Positions 45,296-53,555 of a stretch of 64,000 nucleotides of DNA are shown piece by piece (position 1 is the stretch's first letter; the number at the start of each line of letters is the position of its first letter). Under the pieces are notes generated by a model. It was not told the origin of the DNA. It searched no databases and was given only the letters and a program-made list of their open reading frames with translations. A program made the position numbers and the translations under genes. This stretch comes from Bythopirellula goksoeyrii. Lineage in GTDB: Bacteria; Planctomycetota; Planctomycetia; Pirellulales; Lacipirellulaceae. The stretch is from contig NZ_CP042913.1 in NCBI RefSeq assembly GCF_008065115.1, positions 71,211 through 135,210 of the forward strand. The letters run 5' to 3'.

Positions 45296-45426
45296 AAATG
45301 TCGAGTATAGATGTTTTCTCCAGGCTTTAGCAGGCCTTGAATTGACCACCTCTCCTCTTCAATACCGTACGATTAGGCGGGTGAATCGTCAAGTTGAAAC
45401 TCTGAGGCCCTCTATTTACTGCTGCT

Positions 45427-45468
45427 CGACTCTCCAAGTCGGGATATCCAATCCGACTCGGAGAGTCG
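45427..45468 (-). terminator. Hairpin downstream of the SRAP-like gene
   Basis: Arms 45427-45445 and 45451-45468 pair nearly perfectly (core cgactctccRagtcgg). The unit begins 9 bp beyond the stop codon of the minus-strand gene that ends at 45478. It shares the gactc/gagtc core with hairpins at 17328 and 22937. Confidence 0.55.
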
Positions 45469-45477
45469 GCTAACCTT

Positions 45478-45951
45478 CTAGATTTCCTGGTCAATCAAAA
45501 TCGGCATGCGCTCGTGGCGGGTCATCGTCTGGTAGTAATGGCTGGCAGGTTGGGTGAGCATGTAGGCGTGGGGGCGTTCCTGTTCATCGTGGACCACCAC
45601 GCCTTGCATTCCCTCGTTGATTTGAAACCACACAGATTTCTCCAGGCCGAAATTGGCGGGGATGATGATTTTCTCTGGTGAGAGCCAGCGCCACTTGCCG
45701 GCCTTCAAACTCTCCAGACGACACCAGCCGGTGCGAGGGAGTTTTGATTCCTTGTTGCCTCGATTGCCCCATTCGTAGATCACCAATTGGCCGTCGTGGA
45801 TCACCGGGAGCTGCACCACCGGGTCGGTGTACATGAAATGCAATTCCGGCTGGGCACCGGCGCCCCGCGAAGTGATCCGCTGTTCCAGTTCGTATTGGTC
45901 AAACAACTCTTGCTTCAACCGAGCCTTAAGTATCGAGATGCCTTTGCACAT
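45478..45951 (-). CDS. SRAP-like protein (SOS response-associated peptidase fold, divergent)
   Basis: A 157-residue protein resembling the SRAP/YedK/HMCES family, which cross-links to abasic sites in single-stranded DNA through Cys2. Met-Cys begins the protein. DPVVQLPVIHDGQLVIYEWG parallels the 'PTQPVPVV...WGL' block, IIIPANFGLEKSVWF parallels 'CLIPADGFYEW' with its Glu, and MTRHERMPILI parallels the 'IHDRMPVIL' block with the catalytic His. The usual NARAET element seems degenerate (WCRLES), and the protein is shorter than typical SRAP (about 200-220). It is third in a minus-strand run after a Y-family polymerase gene and a GxxExxY gene. Confidence 0.62.
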   Translation of the reverse strand: MCKGISILKARLKQELFDQYELEQRITSRGAGAQPELHFMYTDPVVQLPVIHDGQLVIYEWGNRGNKESKLPRTGWCRLESLKAGKWRWLSPEKIIIPANFGLEKSVWFQINEGMQGVVVHDEQERPHAYMLTQPASHYYQTMTRHERMPILIDQEI

Positions 45952-45977
45952 TGAATGAGTCCAACCTGAGATGTTTT

Positions 45978-46530
45978 TTAGCCACAGATTGACACGGATG
46001 AAACACGGAAAATATTGATGTCGAAACCTAATCTGCGTTCAATCCGTGGCTAATTCATACCAATCTTTCAATACACCATTCGTTTGAATTCAACTTTACT
46101 CCTTCCAAAGTTGAATATGATGCCGACTTTGATTCCAGTTGCTTTGAGTTCGTTTAATAGCTGGGGCTCGTCCTCTGGGTGATATGTTTTGGCGATCTTT
46201 AGTTCTACGAGGACGCATTCTTCTACAAAGAGATCCGCTGAATAGTCTCCGACGAGTGCATCCTTGTATCGGACCTTGATCTTGCTCTCAAGTTCGGATT
46301 TTAGACCTCGCAACTGCAATTCGACCTGCATTGCTTTCTGATACACTTTCTCAAGAAATCCGTAGCCCAGTACATTGTACACTTCGAACGCCGCCCCGAT
46401 GATTTCCTCGGTTATATCTTTATGCTGCAAATTCATGTTCTTTCACTGCCTCAAATTGAGAAGCGATTGGGTTTGTTGAGAAACATACTCGCTCGGCATC
46501 TGTGTTTCATCCGTGTCAATCCGTGGCTAA
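45978..46530. mobile_element. GxxExxY cassette 2 bounded by family B inverted repeats
   Basis: Bases 45978-46006 (ttagccacagattgacacgg and onward) and 46502-46530 are inverse copies with 28 of 29 matches. A third, inverted partial copy at 46030-46053 makes the left end itself a hairpin. The only gene inside is GxxExxY. The size (553 bp) is nearly that of cassette 1 (552 bp), but the repeat sequence is a different family. Confidence 0.65.
46068..46436 (-). CDS. GxxExxY family protein, second copy
   Basis: A 122-residue member of the GxxExxY family. GYGFLEKVY lies at 24-32 and the nuclease-like core Asp68 with Glu78-Leu-Lys80 (SADLFVEECVLVELK) has the same spacing as in the copy at 15502. NELKATGIKVGIIFNFG is the C-terminal conserved block. 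It lies between the Y-family polymerase and SRAP-like genes in the same direction. It may be an inserted cassette or a functional third member of that group. Confidence 0.9.
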   Translation of the reverse strand: MNLQHKDITEEIIGAAFEVYNVLGYGFLEKVYQKAMQVELQLRGLKSELESKIKVRYKDALVGDYSADLFVEECVLVELKIAKTYHPEDEPQLLNELKATGIKVGIIFNFGRSKVEFKRMVY

Positions 46531-46545
46531 AGAATTCGCTTCTCT

Positions 46546-47733
46546 TCAAAAACAACTCTTTCCATAAATATCACAAATGTCGTACTCGTTCGCTGCATCG
46601 CCATAGACGTCGACCAGGGGGAGGGTGGCCCCACTGCGCAGAACAAACCGGCCCATCTCATTATTGATCCTGTGCTTGATATCTACCAGTTGCGATTGCT
46701 CAAAAAGGCTCCGCTGCCGGTTGGCGAGTGGGCGGAGGCCGTCGGCGATCACATGCATATAGTGAACATAGGCTGAGCGGGGCTGCCAAACCCGAGGGAG
46801 CAGGTACATGGCGGCTTCAAGTAGGGCCTCGAAGTCGGCTCGGCTTCCCAACAGGCTGCTGCGGAGCGACCGCTCTGGTTCGTTGGTAAATAGTAGCGTG
46901 AGGATCAGTGAGTCGCAGCAAATACGGTAGTGGGTGAGTGCTTCAACCAGCCGTTCGACATTCCGCACGACAAAAGCGTGCACCCGCTGGGGATCGCAAC
47001 TCGCCTTGCCGATGCTCCCCCCTCGAGAGACAAACTTGTGTCGAGGGCGAGCTATCAGGATCGGGATCACCGGTGTCCCATTCAATTCCCACCATAAATC
47101 CTCGCCCCGCTTGGTGAGCAGCCAGCGGACAAATGCCCGGTCGGCGTTGGCAAAATCTTCGCAAGTATGAATGCCGTGCTCGGCCAGTCGCTTGGCGCTA
47201 CGCCGAGCGATGCCGGTAATATCCGTGACGGGGCGATCACGAAGCAAGGCGAGGCGTTCGCGATCGTTGTGGATCACTCCGCAGCCAAACGGTTTGGAGG
47301 AATCGGAGATCAATTTAGCCAGCGTTTTGGTGGGGGCAATGCCAATCGACACCGGCACGCCGACCCGCTGGAGAATTTCTCCTTGGAGTCGCCCGGCAAA
47401 CTCTTGTGTGTGTTCGGTCGTGGTGAAGAATTGTTCGTCGATGGAATAAAACTCCACACGGGGGCTGGCCTCTTGAACGATGGCCAGCATCTTGCGCGAC
47501 AGCGCCTCGTACCAGCGGAAGTCCCGCTTCACAAACACCCCCTTGGGGCAAATCGGCGTCGCTTCCCAAATCGGCATCCCGGTGGGCACCCCGGCGGCCT
47601 TCATTTCGTAGCTCTTGGCGATGATGCAGGCCCCGTGGTTGCCCAACACACCAACAGGCATCCCCTGCAGGTGTGGATAGCGCACCCGTTCGGCTGAGAC
47701 ATAAAAACAATCGGCGTCAACGTGACCAATCAT
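46546..47733 (-). CDS. Y-family (translesion) DNA polymerase
   Basis: Error-prone polymerase of the DinB/UmuC superfamily, 395 residues. Motif I is MIGHVDADCFYVSAERVR with the first catalytic Asp; CIIAKSYEMKAAGVPTGMPI is the finger region; EFYSIDEQFF carries the second acidic pair (the usual small residue after SIDE is Gln). VSIGIAPTKTLAKLISDSSK and TDITGIARRSAKRLAEHGI (HhH) follow, then a little-finger region around RPRHKFVSRGGSIGK. It is shorter than UmuC (about 420) and its exact subfamily is open. Probably first gene of an operon with GxxExxY and SRAP-like genes; the intergenic region upstream may hold damage-response control. Confidence 0.9.
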   Translation of the reverse strand: MIGHVDADCFYVSAERVRYPHLQGMPVGVLGNHGACIIAKSYEMKAAGVPTGMPIWEATPICPKGVFVKRDFRWYEALSRKMLAIVQEASPRVEFYSIDEQFFTTTEHTQEFAGRLQGEILQRVGVPVSIGIAPTKTLAKLISDSSKPFGCGVIHNDRERLALLRDRPVTDITGIARRSAKRLAEHGIHTCEDFANADRAFVRWLLTKRGEDLWWELNGTPVIPILIARPRHKFVSRGGSIGKASCDPQRVHAFVVRNVERLVEALTHYRICCDSLILTLLFTNEPERSLRSSLLGSRADFEALLEAAMYLLPRVWQPRSAYVHYMHVIADGLRPLANRQRSLFEQSQLVDIKHRINNEMGRFVLRSGATLPLVDVYGDAANEYDICDIYGKSCF

Positions 47734-47807
47734 GGTGTGGGAGGATAGTCAAGAGCTAAGGGGTCGAGAGTCCAGAGCCAAACTTCAGGCTTCGCCCTCC
47801 AAGAATA

Positions 47808-47830
47808 ATGTACATAAGTATACTATACAA
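47808..47830. promoter_or_regulatory. AT-rich partial dyad between divergent genes
   Basis: The string tgtacataagtatactatac has a partial gta/tac symmetry and lies 75-97 bp before the polymerase start. It could be part of a promoter or a regulator site for the polymerase operon or the divergent hydrolase gene. It does not match a known LexA box, so this is only a candidate. Confidence 0.25.
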
Positions 47831-47933
47831 GCCTGCCATATATTTGGGGCTCCAGGCATTCACCGGGACACAATTGCGTTACACTTACCAGTGCCGAAAG
47901 GAAAGCATGGTCAAGAACAATAAGGAAAACGCT

Positions 47934-48479
47934 ATGAGTCGGGCACTGCTGGTAATCGACGTCCAGAATGAATACTTTCCCGGGGGAGCGCTCCCCATCA
48001 CGCATCCGGCGGGGCACCTAGGCCAGATACTCAAGGCGATGGACGCCGCGGAGGGTCGCGTGCCCACACTTGTCGTGCAGCACCACTTTCCCGATCCTGC
48101 AATGCCTTTTTTTCAAAAAGGAACGCTTGGCTGGGAACTCCACCCAGAGGTGGCCGACCGACCTCGCGATCTGCTAGTTGAGAAAACGCTGCCAGGGAGT
48201 TTTACCAACACGAATCTAGAAAACTGGCTCCGTGAACACGATGTGAACACGGTCACCATCGCCGGTTACATGACCCACATGTGTTGCGACACCACGGCCC
48301 GCCAAGCAGTCCACCGCGGATTGACCGTCGAGTTTCTGCAAGATGCCACCGGGACGCTGGCCCTGGAGAACTCCGCCGGCAAGGTGACTGCCGAAGAGCT
48401 GCACCGCTCCATTCTGTGCGCCCAACAGATGCTGCTCAGCGAAGTGTTGGACTTAGACAGCTGGATTGCTCGGCTATAA
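47934..48479 (+). CDS. Isochorismatase-family cysteine hydrolase
   Basis: A 181-residue hydrolase of the isochorismatase/nicotinamidase superfamily. The Asp of LLVIDVQNEYF, the Lys of VEKTLPGSF and the Cys of YMTHMCCDTTARQA form the expected catalytic triad. The cis-peptide region (VTIAGYMTHM) is intact. ATG 47934 with a TAAGGA Shine-Dalgarno is favoured, though ATG 47907 is possible. The substrate is unknown; nicotinamide or a related amide is the commonest in this fold. It is divergent from the polymerase operon. Confidence 0.9.
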   Translation: MSRALLVIDVQNEYFPGGALPITHPAGHLGQILKAMDAAEGRVPTLVVQHHFPDPAMPFFQKGTLGWELHPEVADRPRDLLVEKTLPGSFTNTNLENWLREHDVNTVTIAGYMTHMCCDTTARQAVHRGLTVEFLQDATGTLALENSAGKVTAEELHRSILCAQQMLLSEVLDLDSWIARL

Positions 48480-48506
48480 GCCGTACACTTATACCTTCAC
48501 CATTGA

Positions 48507-49520
48507 TTACGGTTCACGTCGAACTTCAGGGTCACTCATCAAGTGCTGCAAGACTTCATTCTCGCGGATTCCTTCTTCGGCATACTTTCTTCCAATTGCG
48601 TTGTTGTGCAGATCCATTTCGCGCTCGGCCTCAGTATTTCCTGTGTCACCCATTTCGTGTGCACTTCCTACTTGTTCGGCGAACTCGACACCATAAGCCT
48701 CCTTCAGGAGATAGCTCCAGAGAATGTGCCGATAAGCGTCTTGAGGGACTGAAGGGTCTTTTTCACTAGATCTAGACGATTTCGTTTCCGCTTCGTCTTT
48801 GAGTTGCAACAGCCGCGAGGCACGCAAGGGATGTGATGAAATGAGTTTGACTTCTGCTTGTGTAAGTTTCTCCCCAAACAGCGGCGACAACGCGACCACA
48901 TCCTCCTCTATGAGGGCCAGCGAGTTCTCATCTCCTTTTGGCACGACATTCAACCGCAATTCGACAGGCTTGTTCTTAACGCTGCAGATGATTTTTCCGT
49001 CGATCTCCAGAGGCCAAATCGTAGTCCCGTCCGAGACAATACGTTCACCCTCTTGTAACACTTCTAAAATCACCGCATTGGGGTGAAATACGTTGAAGGG
49101 CAACTGGCAGTTAATGCGATCTATCACAATCTTGCGATCAGTAAACTTTCGATCTTCAGGAACTTCTGAAATCTCGGAAAGTGTCATTCCCCAAACTATC
49201 AAGTTAGCTCGACTGTCGAACCCCCAGCCAAGAGTTGCCCGTTCTACCTGCAGATCCCACTCGGGACCTCGTTCGTGGGGACTGCCAGATACTATTGCGC
49301 GTAAACCTGACCAGGCTGGCGAAAGAGTACCAGAAAGCCGAACCGAATCGAAGGAAGGCTGCGCAACACCAAGCCCCTTTTTTTCTGCTTTCGCAGCTAC
49401 ATCTGTCATAAGTCGACGAGATACGCGATCCAACGCTACGTTGGCAGCTACATACAAAATGACGGCTAAAACCACGAGAGTGACGAACAAACTGCAAATT
49501 ATCTTCTTTTTGCGAGTCAT
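48507..49520 (-). CDS. Membrane-anchored protein with DUF6973-like C-terminal domain
   Basis: A 337-residue protein. A Lys-rich start and one transmembrane helix (ICSLFVTLVVLAVILYVAAN) lead into an extracytoplasmic beta-rich part of about 200 residues that reads like an AsmA-type repeat. The C-terminal domain DAYRHILWSYLLKEAYG, AHEMGDTGNTEAEREMDLHN and NAIGR resembles DUF6973, whose His/Asp/Asn-rich motifs suggest an enzyme or metal site, known from some secreted toxins and lipoproteins. ATG 49520 is chosen over TTG 49538. The activity is unknown. Confidence 0.62.
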   Translation of the reverse strand: MTRKKKIICSLFVTLVVLAVILYVAANVALDRVSRRLMTDVAAKAEKKGLGVAQPSFDSVRLSGTLSPAWSGLRAIVSGSPHERGPEWDLQVERATLGWGFDSRANLIVWGMTLSEISEVPEDRKFTDRKIVIDRINCQLPFNVFHPNAVILEVLQEGERIVSDGTTIWPLEIDGKIICSVKNKPVELRLNVVPKGDENSLALIEEDVVALSPLFGEKLTQAEVKLISSHPLRASRLLQLKDEAETKSSRSSEKDPSVPQDAYRHILWSYLLKEAYGVEFAEQVGSAHEMGDTGNTEAEREMDLHNNAIGRKYAEEGIRENEVLQHLMSDPEVRREP

Positions 49521-49831
49521 GAATTTTTTGTGAGCCAACTTTCAGTCGCGGAGACAAGTAAGAGGTAGCTAAATTCTAGGTCTCATTCTCCGGCTTTGAA
49601 AGTCATGCCCCCAGAACTGCCTACGGCACGTTCTCTATACAAGCTGCATCGGTAGTACCATTGGGTCAATTTGCTGATTCGCTCGCATTGCTTGACGCCC
49701 CCCAATCCCCCCCCTTAAAATCATCAGTTCACACTACATGCTGATTCGATAGCCAAGGAAGGTTCCTTGAGCATCGAACGGCACTTCGCCTTTCTGAGTA
49801 AACAGGCTGCAGGCGAGCCTGCGGGGCAATC
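49521..49831. other. Intergenic stretch, divergent promoters
   Basis: About 310 bp between two divergent genes. A C-rich string at about 49699-49716 is the only notable feature. No ORF, terminator or operator is recognised. Confidence 0.45.
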
Positions 49832-51523
49832 ATGGCTGGATTGAAAATCGTGCAGGGTGGCGAAATTGGCCGTGTCTATGATTTAGACGAGGGCGAACAC
49901 TGGGTCATGGGGCGGAGCCCCGAGTGCGACCTGGTGCTCGACGTGGCTGCGGTCAGTCGCCGGCATATCATTCTCACTAAAGAAAATGGACACATCTTTG
50001 TCAAAGACCTGGGAAGTCGTAACGGCACGTACATCAACAACGTCCGGGTCGAGGATCGAGGAGAACTCAAGAACGGCGACCAGATGCTTATCTGCGATAT
50101 CTTGTTTGTCTTCGAGGATGGCTCACCGTCGAAATCCTTAGGAGGTGCTGGCCCCACGAACTCGTCGCTACTGCAAACACTTGCTGAAGAATCCGAGGAA
50201 GATCCGAACGCCACCTCGGAAATTATGGCAACTTTAGATGTCAGTAAAGGCTCAGCTTCAGTTTGGAATCTTTCAGCCCGGCCCGAGACTCAGCTGCAAG
50301 CCTTGGTGGAAATCTCTAACAATTTGGGCAGCACACTCACTGTCAAAGAGATACTTCCCAAGATTCTTGACAGTTTGTTCAAGATTTTTGTGCAGGCCGA
50401 TCGTGGATTCATCGTCATGCGTCCGCAACCAACCGCACCCTTGGTGGCTGTAGCCTCCAAGGCGCGAAAAACGAGCGACGAGGAAAACATGCGTTTCAGC
50501 CGCACCATCGTCCGACAGGCGATGGAAGGCAAACGTGCGATCCTTTCTGCTGACGCCTCTTCCGACGAGCGATTTGGCATGGCCGAAAGCATTGCCGACT
50601 TTCAAATCCGCTCGCTCATCTGCGCCCCGATGATCTCCAGCGCAGGTGAATCGCTGGGTGTTGTTCAGATCGACACGAACAATCAGAGAAGCCGATTCAC
50701 CGACCAAGATTTGCAATTGTTGGCAGGAATTGCTAACCAGGCCTCAATCGCACTCGACAACGCCCGATTGCATCAAGAAGCGATGAGCCAAATGGCACTG
50801 CAGCGAGACATGGAAGCCGCCAAACTGATGCAGCGTGCCCTGTTGCCGCATCACTCTCCAGAAGTGACCGGCTATCATTTCTTTGCTTACTACGAGTCGG
50901 CCTTTCAGGTGGGTGGAGACTACTATGACTACGTATCACTCCCCGACAATCGGTTTGCCGTTGTGCTGGGAGACGTTGCCGGCAAGGGAGTCCCCGCCGC
51001 TATTCTGATGGCAAAGTTGTCGAGTGACGTACGACTATGGTTGGCGATTGAACCCGATCCGGCCAAGGCTTTGGGTAAGATCAATTCGATCTTCTCTGGA
51101 TATGGCTGGGACGACCGGTTCGTTACGATGGTGGTTGCCGTGGTAGACCCTGCGACGAATAAACTCATCTTGGTCAATGCCGGACACATGCCTCCCATTC
51201 TGCGGAACGCCAAGGGCGAGATTCTCGAGATCGGCGGCGAAGAAGCCGGATTGCCGGTAGGTGTCATCGACGACTTCGAATTCGAGGCCTACGAGCGTGT
51301 TCTCGAGCCGGGCGACTTTGTAACCATCTACACCGACGGCTTCAGCGAGGCGATGAATTCCGAGCGTGACCTTTACGGCGTGGAACGTATGATCGAACTC
51401 ATCAGCGACAAGACCATCATCAACACCGATCTCGGCAACCGTCTGCTGGACGACGTGCGTGGATTCGCAGGGGACTACCCCCAGAGCGACGATATGTGTC
51501 TGGTATGCATCGGGCGGGATTGA
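49832..51523 (+). CDS. FHA-GAF-PP2C (SpoIIE/RsbU-type) serine phosphatase
   Basis: Signalling phosphatase of 563 residues, cytoplasmic. The FHA domain (about 1-100) has GRSPECDLVL, SRRHIILT and DLGSRNGTYINN, which bind phosphothreonine. A GAF domain (about 150-310) includes RSLICAPMISSAGESLGVVQ. The SpoIIE/PP2C domain (about 340-563) shows GGDYYDYV, VVLGDVAGKGVPAAILMA, VNAGHMPPIL and FVTIYTDGFSEAMN with the metal-binding Asp residues. RsbU-type proteins dephosphorylate anti-anti-sigma factors; no STAS or RsbW partner is in the window. The gene is convergent with the following outer-membrane protein gene (12-bp gap). Confidence 0.94.
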   Translation: MAGLKIVQGGEIGRVYDLDEGEHWVMGRSPECDLVLDVAAVSRRHIILTKENGHIFVKDLGSRNGTYINNVRVEDRGELKNGDQMLICDILFVFEDGSPSKSLGGAGPTNSSLLQTLAEESEEDPNATSEIMATLDVSKGSASVWNLSARPETQLQALVEISNNLGSTLTVKEILPKILDSLFKIFVQADRGFIVMRPQPTAPLVAVASKARKTSDEENMRFSRTIVRQAMEGKRAILSADASSDERFGMAESIADFQIRSLICAPMISSAGESLGVVQIDTNNQRSRFTDQDLQLLAGIANQASIALDNARLHQEAMSQMALQRDMEAAKLMQRALLPHHSPEVTGYHFFAYYESAFQVGGDYYDYVSLPDNRFAVVLGDVAGKGVPAAILMAKLSSDVRLWLAIEPDPAKALGKINSIFSGYGWDDRFVTMVVAVVDPATNKLILVNAGHMPPILRNAKGEILEIGGEEAGLPVGVIDDFEFEAYERVLEPGDFVTIYTDGFSEAMNSERDLYGVERMIELISDKTIINTDLGNRLLDDVRGFAGDYPQSDDMCLVCIGRD

Positions 51524-51535
51524 TCTGCTCGTCTC

Positions 51536-52417
51536 TTAGCGAACTAACATGAACCCGAACAGCAACGATGCCGTACCTAAACCACCCTCTGCGAAGTTCG
51601 AATACTCGATCCAGTCCTGGGCAAATTCGCCATCGATTGTCCACTGCAAGTCTCCCAGAGGGGAATTACGCTTCAATATGAGCGCTTCCACATCTAAGTA
51701 GAGTCCTCCTGCCATGTCTGATCGTTCATTGATCGGTGTGAGAGTACTACCTGCTGGTGGAGTCACCAGTCGCTGGGATCGAAACACGCCATGCATGTGA
51801 GAGAGCCTTCCTCCAAAGACCAGGCCAAGTCGGGCTTGAGGATCCTCGGTGCGGTCGTCTAGAAGCGAACCAAAATAGCACCCGACCCCCGCATGGGCAC
51901 CCGCGCGACGTACTTCGTTAAGTGTCACACTGAATGCATCATCAACAATCATGGATGTATTTGTAGCCGTGTTGGTCTGTTTGCCACTTACATCGCGTGT
52001 AGTTTCCCCTTCCGCCGACAGATAAGAACCGCCAACATCGAAAAACAACCGTCGCCCTCCCATCCCTGGGCCAAGGGGTTGCCGACCACCCATAGAAATG
52101 GTGTAGCTGGTACCTCGATTCTCCTCCAAGAGGCCCGTCCCCAACACGGAAGTTAACCCCAGCTTGAAATATGGACCCGAGAGCCAGCCGACGGTCTGTG
52201 GGCAAGGTGCATACGAATTGCAATCCATGCAGGAGTAGCAATCCATGCATGTTTGGCCACCATACCCAGCGGGTTGGACAGCCGAATCCTCGATCATTGG
52301 CTCTTCCAGGGAAGTTTCATAGTATTGGTCGAGCGTAAACTGAGTATCTTCCGCCGCGCAATAGCAGCAGGAACACCCCCAAATTAGAAGAAGATAGACA
52401 TTAGCAGCGAATCGCAT
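51536..52417 (-). CDS. Secreted beta-barrel-like protein with short Cys cluster
   Basis: Exported protein of 293 residues. The signal peptide (VYLLLIWGCSCCYCAAE) is unusually Cys-rich. A cluster CMDCYSCMDCNSYAPCP (about 58-74) precedes a beta-strand-rich domain (FKLGLTSVLGTGLLEE, FFDVGGSYLSAEGE, LGLVFGGRLSHM, GGLYLDVEALILKR) and a C-terminal strand ending SLLFGFMLVR. It resembles the planctomycete outer-membrane barrel proteins, related in design to the 8838 product, but has no assigned function. Confidence 0.7.
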   Translation of the reverse strand: MRFAANVYLLLIWGCSCCYCAAEDTQFTLDQYYETSLEEPMIEDSAVQPAGYGGQTCMDCYSCMDCNSYAPCPQTVGWLSGPYFKLGLTSVLGTGLLEENRGTSYTISMGGRQPLGPGMGGRRLFFDVGGSYLSAEGETTRDVSGKQTNTATNTSMIVDDAFSVTLNEVRRAGAHAGVGCYFGSLLDDRTEDPQARLGLVFGGRLSHMHGVFRSQRLVTPPAGSTLTPINERSDMAGGLYLDVEALILKRNSPLGDLQWTIDGEFAQDWIEYSNFAEGGLGTASLLFGFMLVR

Positions 52418-52629
52418 GGCAATCTCGACGTCGAAGCGCGCAGGAAAAGAGAAGACTCTCTATCCATGTTCGGCGAGAACGTTGGCAAAGTTTAACGATT
52501 CCGCAGCACCTACCAGCTAGCATCGACTGCAAGAAGTCATGGCCGCTGGTCACGCAAGGTCCCCTATTCCGCTTGCGTTGTCCCTCTATACTGAATGGTC
52601 ACTTTTCATTTTCTCAATGAGGCCCATCC

Positions 52630-53436
52630 ATGATGCATTACAACCGAAAAACATTCACTACCCCACTCTTTATCCTGTTTTTGTTGGCATCTTACTCCCC
52701 AGCAGCCGAGCCCTCTACAAACGACGAAGAATGGATCAGACTCTTCAACGGTCAGGACCTCACAGGCTGGACGCCCAAGATTAAAGGCCACGGTTCAGGA
52801 GATAACTTTGCGGACACGTTTCGAGTCGAAGATGGTGTATTGAAGGTGGCTTACGATAAATATGTTGGCGATTTCAACGACCGCTTTGGTCATCTTTTTT
52901 ACGAGAAACCGTTTTCCAACTACATCTTGCGACTTGAGTACCGAGTCGTTGGCGAGCAATCTCCTAATGCCCCTGCCTGGGCGTTTCGCAATAGTGGGAT
53001 CATGATCCATGGCCAAACGCCCGAGTCAATGATTCTCGATCAAGACTTTCCCGTGTCGATCGAAGTGCAACTACTCGGTGGCGACGGTACACATCCACGC
53101 CACACCGGCAACCTCTGCACTCCTGGTACTCATGTCGTGATGGATGGTAAACTAATCAGCCAACATTGTACAAACAGCAGCAGCCCCACTTATCACGGTG
53201 ACCAATGGGTAACCGCCGAGATAGAAGTCCACGGCGACAAACTTATTCGCCACAGAATCAACGGTCAGGTCGTACTTGAATACAGCGATCCCCAACTCGA
53301 CGGTTCTGACCCTGACGCGAAACGACTGCTCGACGCCGGAGCAGAAAAGATGCTTACCGAGGGAACGATCTCGTTGCAATCAGAAGGACATCCGGTAGAG
53401 TTTCGGAATGTGGAGCTGATGGAGCTGGGGGAGTAG
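52630..53436 (+). CDS. Secreted DUF1080 protein, single domain
   Basis: Exported protein of 268 residues: signal peptide (PLFILFLLASYSPAAE), then one DUF1080 (3-keto-disaccharide hydrolase-type) domain from EEWIRLFNGQDLTGWTPKIK through FRVEDGVLKVAYD, RNSGIMIHGQTPESM and HPVEFRNVELMEL. Compared with the two-domain protein at 16020 it has one module with a longer loop. Presumably it handles oxidised or keto-sugars in the periplasm; no oxidoreductase is adjacent. Confidence 0.87.
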   Translation: MMHYNRKTFTTPLFILFLLASYSPAAEPSTNDEEWIRLFNGQDLTGWTPKIKGHGSGDNFADTFRVEDGVLKVAYDKYVGDFNDRFGHLFYEKPFSNYILRLEYRVVGEQSPNAPAWAFRNSGIMIHGQTPESMILDQDFPVSIEVQLLGGDGTHPRHTGNLCTPGTHVVMDGKLISQHCTNSSSPTYHGDQWVTAEIEVHGDKLIRHRINGQVVLEYSDPQLDGSDPDAKRLLDAGAEKMLTEGTISLQSEGHPVEFRNVELMELGE

Positions 53437-53555
53437 CCCATCTCAGAGAGTAGATTTTTTCTGCTGGAAAGAAGTTTTCTCGCTAAGCGGCAAGCCAACA
53501 GTTCAGAAAGCAATCCCCTCTGGCTACCAGCTAATAGCAATCGGCTAACAGCTTC

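Noticed and set aside
47808-47830. Possible LexA operator before the Y-family polymerase
   Set aside because: The symmetry is partial and does not fit the known LexA consensus types; kept only as a low-confidence regulatory candidate.
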